Shown piece after piece: positions 6,430 to 10,727 of a DNA stretch of 10,727 nt. The notes beneath the pieces were generated by a model. That model had not been told where the DNA came from. It worked only from the letters and a program-made list of their open reading frames with translations, and did no database searches. The DNA comes from JALYUA01 sp038329555 (GTDB lineage: Bacteria > Acidobacteriota > Thermoanaerobaculia > UBA5066 > Gp7-AA6). Position 1 is the stretch's first letter. Every line of letters starts with the position of its first letter. Made by a program: the position numbers and the translations under genes. Location of the stretch: the NCBI GenBank assembly GCA_038329555.1, contig JBBQNC010000104.1, positions 1 through 10,727 of the forward strand, written 5' to 3'.

Positions 6430-7503
6430 ATGGCGCGACGTCTACCGCGATGGACTCTGGTGGCCGCGGTCCTGGCCTTCACGACGCTCGCCGCCCTCCC
6501 CGACCTGTTCCAGAAGGCGAAGGAGCAGTTCCGCGTCGGCGCCTACGCGCGCTCGCTCGAAACTCTCGATCAGCTGGACGCCGAGAGCCGCCGCGACGCG
6601 CGCGAAGCGGAGCGGATGGCGCCCGCGCTTCTCTTCTACCGCGGGGCGAATCTGGCCATGTTGAAGCGCGACTCGGAAGCGAGGTCCGCCTTCGAGGCGT
6701 ATCTCGCGCATCAGCCCAATGCGCACCTGGATCCCGCGGTGTATCCGAAGCCGGTCGTCGAGGCGCTCGAATCCGCGCGCCGCGCGGCCGCGGCCCCCGT
6801 TCCGGCGGTCGCCGAAGAAGGGTCCCTCGCGTCGGCCTATCGTTCTTTCTCGAGCGTCAAGCGGGACCCTCCCGATGACGCGTCCGAGGCGTGGGCGGAG
6901 GGGCCGGTGCGGTGGCTTCTCACTCAGGCGGACCGGCGGGACTTCACCGTCCTCTCCGATCCCCTGTCACGCTCGGAGTTCATCACGGCCTTCTGGAAAT
7001 CCCGGGATCCCCGCTCGGAGACTCCCGAGAACGAGCTTCGCGAAGAGTTCGAGCGCCGCGTTCTATTCGCCGACGAGCGCTTCACGCAGAACGAAGTTCG
7101 GGGCAGCCTGACGGACCGGGGCATGGTCTTCGTCCTTCTCGGGCCGCCGACCTACAGCGGACGAAAGCCTCTCAAGACGGGAGAGGACGTGTCGGACGCG
7201 TCCGGACTTTCGCGCTACAACCCGTCAGAGATCCGCGCGGCGGGCCAGGGCGGAGGATCCAACACCGACAAGGCGGCACGGGTGAATAAAGTGACCGGTC
7301 CCGGGGCGACGATTCACCAGGGCGCCTCCAACTGGTTGGAGATCTGGCACTACCAGCGAGCGAACCTCCCGAAGGAAGTGCCGTATCCCGAAGTGAGCTT
7401 TGAGTTCGTCACCAAGCAGGGATACGGACGCAACGTGCTTCAGAGAGATACTCGCGTGCTGACGTCGCTCGATCGCGCGAAGGTGGCTTCCAGGAGAAGT
7501 TAA
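6430..7503 (+). CDS. GWxTD-domain protein with N-terminal helical-repeat region
   Basis: 357 aa. ATG 6430 is preceded by TTGGAGG (6419-6425) at four bases. Residues 1-23 are basic then hydrophobic (MARRLPRWTLVAAVLAFTTLAAL), a probable signal peptide or anchor. Residues 24-120 look like TPR-type helices (AKEQFRVGAYARSLETLDQL). The GWxTD domain, of unknown molecular function, spans about 155-340. Family landmarks are GPVRWLLTQADRRDF (158-172), FITAFWKSRDP (184-194), TPENELREEFERRV (198-211), TDRGMVFVLLGPP (228-240) and NWLEIWHYQ (301-309). The motif that names the family is degenerate here: GSLTD (225-229) has Ser in place of Trp. The family is frequent in Acidobacteriota, where members are often exported. 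It starts a likely operon with the two genes downstream; the gap to the next is 73 bases, without a terminator. Confidence 0.82.
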   Translation: MARRLPRWTLVAAVLAFTTLAALPDLFQKAKEQFRVGAYARSLETLDQLDAESRRDAREAERMAPALLFYRGANLAMLKRDSEARSAFEAYLAHQPNAHLDPAVYPKPVVEALESARRAAAAPVPAVAEEGSLASAYRSFSSVKRDPPDDASEAWAEGPVRWLLTQADRRDFTVLSDPLSRSEFITAFWKSRDPRSETPENELREEFERRVLFADERFTQNEVRGSLTDRGMVFVLLGPPTYSGRKPLKTGEDVSDASGLSRYNPSEIRAAGQGGGSNTDKAARVNKVTGPGATIHQGASNWLEIWHYQRANLPKEVPYPEVSFEFVTKQGYGRNVLQRDTRVLTSLDRAKVASRRS

Positions 7504-7576
7504 GCGTCAAGCGTTGAGGCGTTGAGCGTCCGGAAGGGATGCCGTCAGAAGCAGCCGCTCAACTATCATCGGATTC
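7504..7576. repeat. Short imperfect repeats and an inverted repeat between operon genes
   Basis: The start of this 73-base spacer holds three or four imperfect copies of a GCGTTGA-like unit (GCGTCAA, GCGTTGA, GGCGTTGA, GCGTC; 7504-7530). GTTGAGCG (7521-7528) is also perfectly complementary to CGCTCAAC (7556-7563) across 27 bases. The second arm ends 13 bases before the GTG start at 7577. No clear Shine-Dalgarno is seen there, so translation of the next gene could depend on this structure or on reinitiation. Confidence 0.4.
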
Positions 7577-8686
7577 GTGCGGAAAATTCTTCTGGCCGGA
7601 TGTGGTCTCTGTCTTGCCGTGCTCGTTTCGGCGGCGCCCGTGTCGGTCGTCGAGCGGCTGACGGCTTACTTCGGAGATTGGTACGCGGCGGTTCCCGGGA
7701 CCCATGTGGCGGTGTCGGTGGCCCGCGAGGTGACGGTTCCGGGTTTCTCCGCGTTCCGCGTCGAGCGCGTCGCGGACGCGGGCGGCAGCGCCAGGGTTCG
7801 AGAGGAATCGAGCGTAACGCTCTACGACGCGGCGAGTGACCAGGTCTTTCTGGGAGAGGTCCTTCACGACTCCTCGCGCGCGGCCGCGCGCCGGCCTTTT
7901 GACGCGTCTTCCGACCTTCCCGCCATCCGCGCGTCGCTTCAGGAGGCTTTCGGAGTGCCCGTGCGGGTCGAGGGGGCTCCGGGATCGGGATCCCTGCTGC
8001 CGATGACGCTCCTTCTCCGGCAGGATCAGGACGCGTTCGCCGCCCGCGGGGGATTCGTCTCGGCCGACGGCGCCACCCTGCTTCTCGGCGAGTTCCGTCC
8101 CGCGGGAGAAGACGCGGCGCGGTGGAGGCGCGCGCTTCTCTCCGACCGGCCCGGGATCCGGCCCGATCGAGGCTCGTTCTACGTTGCGGAGTTCCTCGAC
8201 TTCCAGTGCGAGCGCTGCCGGCTCCGCGGCCCGGAGGCCCGCCGTGCCGTCGCCCAGTCCGGCGGCGCGCTCGACGTTCACTTCCTGCCGCTCGTGCAGA
8301 CCCACGACTGGGCGTTTGCGGCGGCCGAGTCGGCGGCCGCGCTCGCGGCGGTCGACCCGCCGCTGTACACCCGATACGAGGAGATGGTCTTTGCGCGCGC
8401 CCAGGGAATGACGGCGGCCTCCGCGCGCCAGCTCGCGTCCGACGTCGCGGAAGGCGCCGGCGCGGTCGAGCCGTTCCGCGCCGAGCTCGCGATCCATCGC
8501 GCGCGCGACCGGGTCCTCCGCGACATCGAGCTCGCGCTACGCCTTGGCATCCACGGAACCCCGGCCTTCGTTCTGGACGGTCGGCTCGTGCCGGGGGAGC
8601 GCGGGGTGCTCGAGAACGCCGTCTTCCTCGCTCGCGGGAAACCGTCCGCGAAGAGGACCGTCTCTCCAGCGCCGGACGTCCATTGA
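7577..8686 (+). CDS. Secreted DsbA-like thioredoxin-fold protein with N-terminal extension domain
   Basis: 369 aa from GTG 7577. The start is uncertain because no ribosome binding site is visible, but the frame closes with TGA at 7523 and no better start lies between. Residues 1-20 form a signal peptide (RK, then LLAGCGLCLAVLVSAA). Residues 21-190 are an extra domain; VPGFSAFRVER and SSVTLYDAASDQVFLGEV recall N-terminal regions of disulfide isomerase-type proteins, but I cannot name it. The thioredoxin-like domain runs from about 193 to 355: FYVAEFLDFQCERC with redox pair Cys211-Cys214 (motif CERC), helical insert, then GIHGTPAF with Thr328 and the probable cis-proline Pro329. The fold makes or isomerises disulfides in exported proteins. 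Position between GWxTD and phosphodiesterase genes suggests an envelope role; its partner is unknown. The stop codon abuts the next gene's Shine-Dalgarno, implying translational coupling. Confidence 0.82.
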   Translation: MRKILLAGCGLCLAVLVSAAPVSVVERLTAYFGDWYAAVPGTHVAVSVAREVTVPGFSAFRVERVADAGGSARVREESSVTLYDAASDQVFLGEVLHDSSRAAARRPFDASSDLPAIRASLQEAFGVPVRVEGAPGSGSLLPMTLLLRQDQDAFAARGGFVSADGATLLLGEFRPAGEDAARWRRALLSDRPGIRPDRGSFYVAEFLDFQCERCRLRGPEARRAVAQSGGALDVHFLPLVQTHDWAFAAAESAAALAAVDPPLYTRYEEMVFARAQGMTAASARQLASDVAEGAGAVEPFRAELAIHRARDRVLRDIELALRLGIHGTPAFVLDGRLVPGERGVLENAVFLARGKPSAKRTVSPAPDVH

Positions 8687-8693
8687 AGGAGGT
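8686..8693 (+). promoter_or_regulatory. Perfect Shine-Dalgarno overlapping a stop codon
   Basis: AAGGAGGT, the full complement of the usual 16S rRNA 3' tail, begins with the last base of the TGA that ends the thioredoxin-fold gene. The only plausible initiation codon at normal spacing is CTG 8701, eight bases past the GGAGG. There is no ATG, GTG or TTG in any frame at that distance. Confidence 0.7.
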
Positions 8694-8700
8694 CCCGGGA

Positions 8701-10727
8701 CTGGGCGCGGGAAGGGCCGGTCCGCCTCTTCTGGCCCTGCCTCTTCTGGCCATGGCGGTCTGCGGCCTCTCGTTCTGCGGCCGGGCCGAACCCCCGTCGG
8801 GGAAAGCGGCCCCCGCGCCGCCGGCCGCGCCCGCCGCCGCCGCTCCGGCCGTCGAGACGTCCGACGTCGCCGCGCGCGCGCGCCGCGCGGAGGCCGGCGC
8901 CAGGCCGGTCCTCTGGATCGGCCTGGACGGGCTCGACTGGGAGATCCTCGACCGGCTCTCTCAGGCCGGAAAGATGCCGCACTGGACCCGGCTCGTGGCC
9001 ACGGGCTGGTCTTCGCGGATTTCGAGCTTCGTGCCGATCCTCTCGCCGATCGTCTGGACAACGGTCGCGACGGGGGTCTCGCCCAAGGAACACGGCGTCC
9101 TCGATTTCCAGGAGGTGGACCCGAAGAGCGGCCGGAAGGTCCCGATCTCGGGACGCTCGCGCCGCGTGCCGGCGGTCTGGAACCTCGCCTCGTCGGCGGG
9201 GAAAACGGTCGGTGTCGTGGGCTGGTGGGCGACGCATCCGGCGGAAGAGGTGAACGGGTTCTTCCTGACCGATCACGCGAGCCCGATCCTCTACGACAGG
9301 CTCCCGCTCTCCGGAGTCGCATGGCCGGCGGCGCTGGAAGGGGGCGTCGCCCGGGTGATTGCGCGCGACGGGCGCGTGTCCGCTGCGGAGCTCGCACGCT
9401 TCGTGGACGTGCCGGCCGGCGAGATCGATCAGGCCCTCGCGAGCGGGGCGGGCATGGAGAACTCGATCGTCGCGCTCTCTCGCATTCTGGGCGCGACGCG
9501 CGTCTCGCATCGCGCCGCCCGCGACCTCTATGACCGGCACCTGCCCGACCTGACGATGCTCTACCTCGAGGGGACCGATGAGATCGGCCACGTGTTCGGC
9601 TCGGACGCGCCCCCGCGTCTGCCGTGCACGCCGGAGGCGGACTTCGCCCGGTATGGCCGCGCCGTCGACGAGTACTACGCGGTGATCGACCGGATGCTCG
9701 GCCAGTGGATGCGCCGCGCGGAGGAGGATCACGCGACGCTGATCGTCCAGTCGGATCACGGGTTCAAGTGGGGAGCGGACCGGCCCTGCGAGCGCTCGTC
9801 GCTCAACTGGAGCACGGCGGCGTTCTGGCACCGGCTCGACGGCGTCTTCGCCGCCTGGGGGGAGCGCGTGAGGCCGGGTCAGCCCGCGGCGAATCTGTCG
9901 ATGTTCGATCCGGCGCCCACCGTTCTCGCGCTCCTCGGGCTGACCGCGGATCGCCGCATGCCGGGGCGCGCGGTCTCCGCGGCGTTTTCGGATCTGAAGC
10001 CGCCGCCCAAGGCGGACATCGCCTCGAAGGTCCAGGTGCGCCGGGTCCAGGCCCAGGAGATGTCGCCGGCGCAGGCGTCGGAGTACGCGAAGAAGCTTCT
10101 TGCCCTCGGGTATCTGTCGGGCTCCGAGACCCGTCCGCTCGCCGCCCCGGGGGGAGAGCTTCCCGGGCGCACCGAAGGTGCCTGGAACAACCTCGGGCTG
10201 TACGAGCGGGAGAGCGAACGAGATCTCCCGGCGGCCCGCGCCGCATTTCGCAAGGCGCTCGAGCTACGTCCCGACTATCATTCGCCGATGTTCAACCTGG
10301 CGGTACTCGAGCGCTCGGCGGGGAAGGACGCTGAGGCGCAGGAGTGGCTTTTCCGCTCGCTGGCGGCCGGGCATGCGGACCCGCCCGGCACCATCCGCCA
10401 GTGGACCGACGACTACGAGCGGCGCGGGAAGATCCGCGAGGCGCGGGCCCTCGCGGAAAGGGCGCTGCGCCAGATTCCGGGGAGCGAACCGGTCGCCCGG
10501 GAAGCGGCTCTGGCCCGGTTCCAGTCCCGCGACTGCAAGGGCGCGCTCGAGGCCTTGAATCAGTTTGCGCCCGCCACGCGCGACATAGAGACTCTGAATG
10601 CCCTGGGCCTCTTTCACACGTGCCTGGGAGACACCGAGGAAGCGGTTCGCCTCTTCGAGCGTTCTCTCGCCATGAATGCCAACCAGCCCGGAGTGATCGA
10701 ATCGCTCCGAGTCGTCCGCGGGGGCGC
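8701..10727 (+). CDS. Exported phosphodiesterase/alkaline-phosphatase-fold protein with C-terminal TPRs (3' end outside window)
   Basis: The frame stays open to the right edge (675 codons from CTG 8701). Start candidates are CTG 8701 (perfect Shine-Dalgarno), TTG 8683 (overlaps the previous TGA, weak site) and ATG 8752 (no site, removes most of the signal sequence). The first 30 residues look like a signal peptide (PPLLALPLLAMAVCGLSFCG), followed by a Pro/Ala-rich linker. The catalytic domain matches the type I phosphodiesterase/nucleotide pyrophosphatase branch: VLWIGLDGLDW (metal-binding Asp76), nucleophile loop SPIVWTTVATGVSPKEHGV with probable nucleophile Ser115, EGTDEIGH (Asp293, His297) and QSDHGF (Asp352-His353). 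LLALGYLSG (466-474) joins it to TPR-type repeats from 492 onward (AAFRKALELRPDY; EEAVRLFERSLAMNANQPG). It should hydrolyse a phosphodiester or related bond outside the cytoplasm; the substrate is unknown. The architecture mirrors the protein at 586-2730. Confidence 0.85.
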   Translation, partial: MGAGRAGPPLLALPLLAMAVCGLSFCGRAEPPSGKAAPAPPAAPAAAAPAVETSDVAARARRAEAGARPVLWIGLDGLDWEILDRLSQAGKMPHWTRLVATGWSSRISSFVPILSPIVWTTVATGVSPKEHGVLDFQEVDPKSGRKVPISGRSRRVPAVWNLASSAGKTVGVVGWWATHPAEEVNGFFLTDHASPILYDRLPLSGVAWPAALEGGVARVIARDGRVSAAELARFVDVPAGEIDQALASGAGMENSIVALSRILGATRVSHRAARDLYDRHLPDLTMLYLEGTDEIGHVFGSDAPPRLPCTPEADFARYGRAVDEYYAVIDRMLGQWMRRAEEDHATLIVQSDHGFKWGADRPCERSSLNWSTAAFWHRLDGVFAAWGERVRPGQPAANLSMFDPAPTVLALLGLTADRRMPGRAVSAAFSDLKPPPKADIASKVQVRRVQAQEMSPAQASEYAKKLLALGYLSGSETRPLAAPGGELPGRTEGAWNNLGLYERESERDLPAARAAFRKALELRPDYHSPMFNLAVLERSAGKDAEAQEWLFRSLAAGHADPPGTIRQWTDDYERRGKIREARALAERALRQIPGSEPVAREAALARFQSRDCKGALEALNQFAPATRDIETLNALGLFHTCLGDTEEAVRLFERSLAMNANQPGVIESLRVVRGG

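Noticed and set aside
7566..8753. 395-aa open frame on the - strand
   Set aside because: Extremely Arg/Pro-rich translation opposite the DsbA-like gene, with no motifs. It is a GC-driven artefact.
8278..9831. 517-aa open frame on the - strand, and a 329-aa + frame at 8544-9533
   Set aside because: Both are shadows of the thioredoxin-fold and phosphodiesterase genes. Compositions are Arg/Pro/Gly-rich, and neither carries the catalytic motifs seen in the true frame.
1..10727. CRISPR array, insertion sequence, integrase or phage genes
   Set aside because: No regularly spaced repeats, transposase or recombinase motifs, or long terminal inverted repeats were seen. The window reads as ordinary chromosomal envelope genes.

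Overview
The window is high-GC bacterial DNA, and every gene I can support lies on the + strand. The gene set suggests Acidobacteriota, or a similar Gram-negative group: Oar-type TonB-dependent receptors with an N-terminal carboxypeptidase-regulatory domain, a GWxTD-family protein, and phosphohydrolase-fold enzymes fused to TPR repeats. This is inferred from protein families only. There is no rRNA or tRNA to anchor it.

Layout. (1) 1-507 is the C-terminal end of an outer-membrane TonB-dependent receptor, closed by a near-perfect intrinsic terminator (531-560). (2) 586-2730 encodes a lipoprotein with an alkaline-phosphatase/sulfatase-fold domain, whose nucleophile position holds Thr rather than Cys/Ser, followed by TPR repeats. 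(3) 2731-3394 is a 664-base non-coding gap with several stem-loops, including one perfect 11-bp stem. Near its right end is a very good sigma-54 (-24/-12) promoter match at 3302-3317. (4) 3395-6322 encodes a complete 975-aa Oar-like TonB-dependent receptor with a strong ribosome binding site and its own terminator (6344-6368). (5) 6430 to the right edge looks like one operon: a GWxTD-domain protein (6430-7503), a secreted DsbA-like thioredoxin-fold protein (7577-8686), and a second phosphodiesterase-fold plus TPR protein that runs off the window. That last gene probably starts at CTG 8701 behind a perfect Shine-Dalgarno.

All products look exported: outer-membrane barrels, a lipoprotein, and proteins with signal peptides. 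Together they read as a cell-envelope or uptake locus. The receptors would import a ligand, the phosphohydrolase-fold enzymes would process phosphorylated or sulfated envelope or nutrient molecules, and the thioredoxin-fold protein would act on disulfides of exported proteins. That functional link is inference. The most notable points are the sigma-54 promoter with upstream palindromes, the two alkaline-phosphatase-fold proteins of matching architecture on either side of the receptor, the Thr nucleophile in the one that would be labelled a sulfatase, and the unusual start of the last gene.
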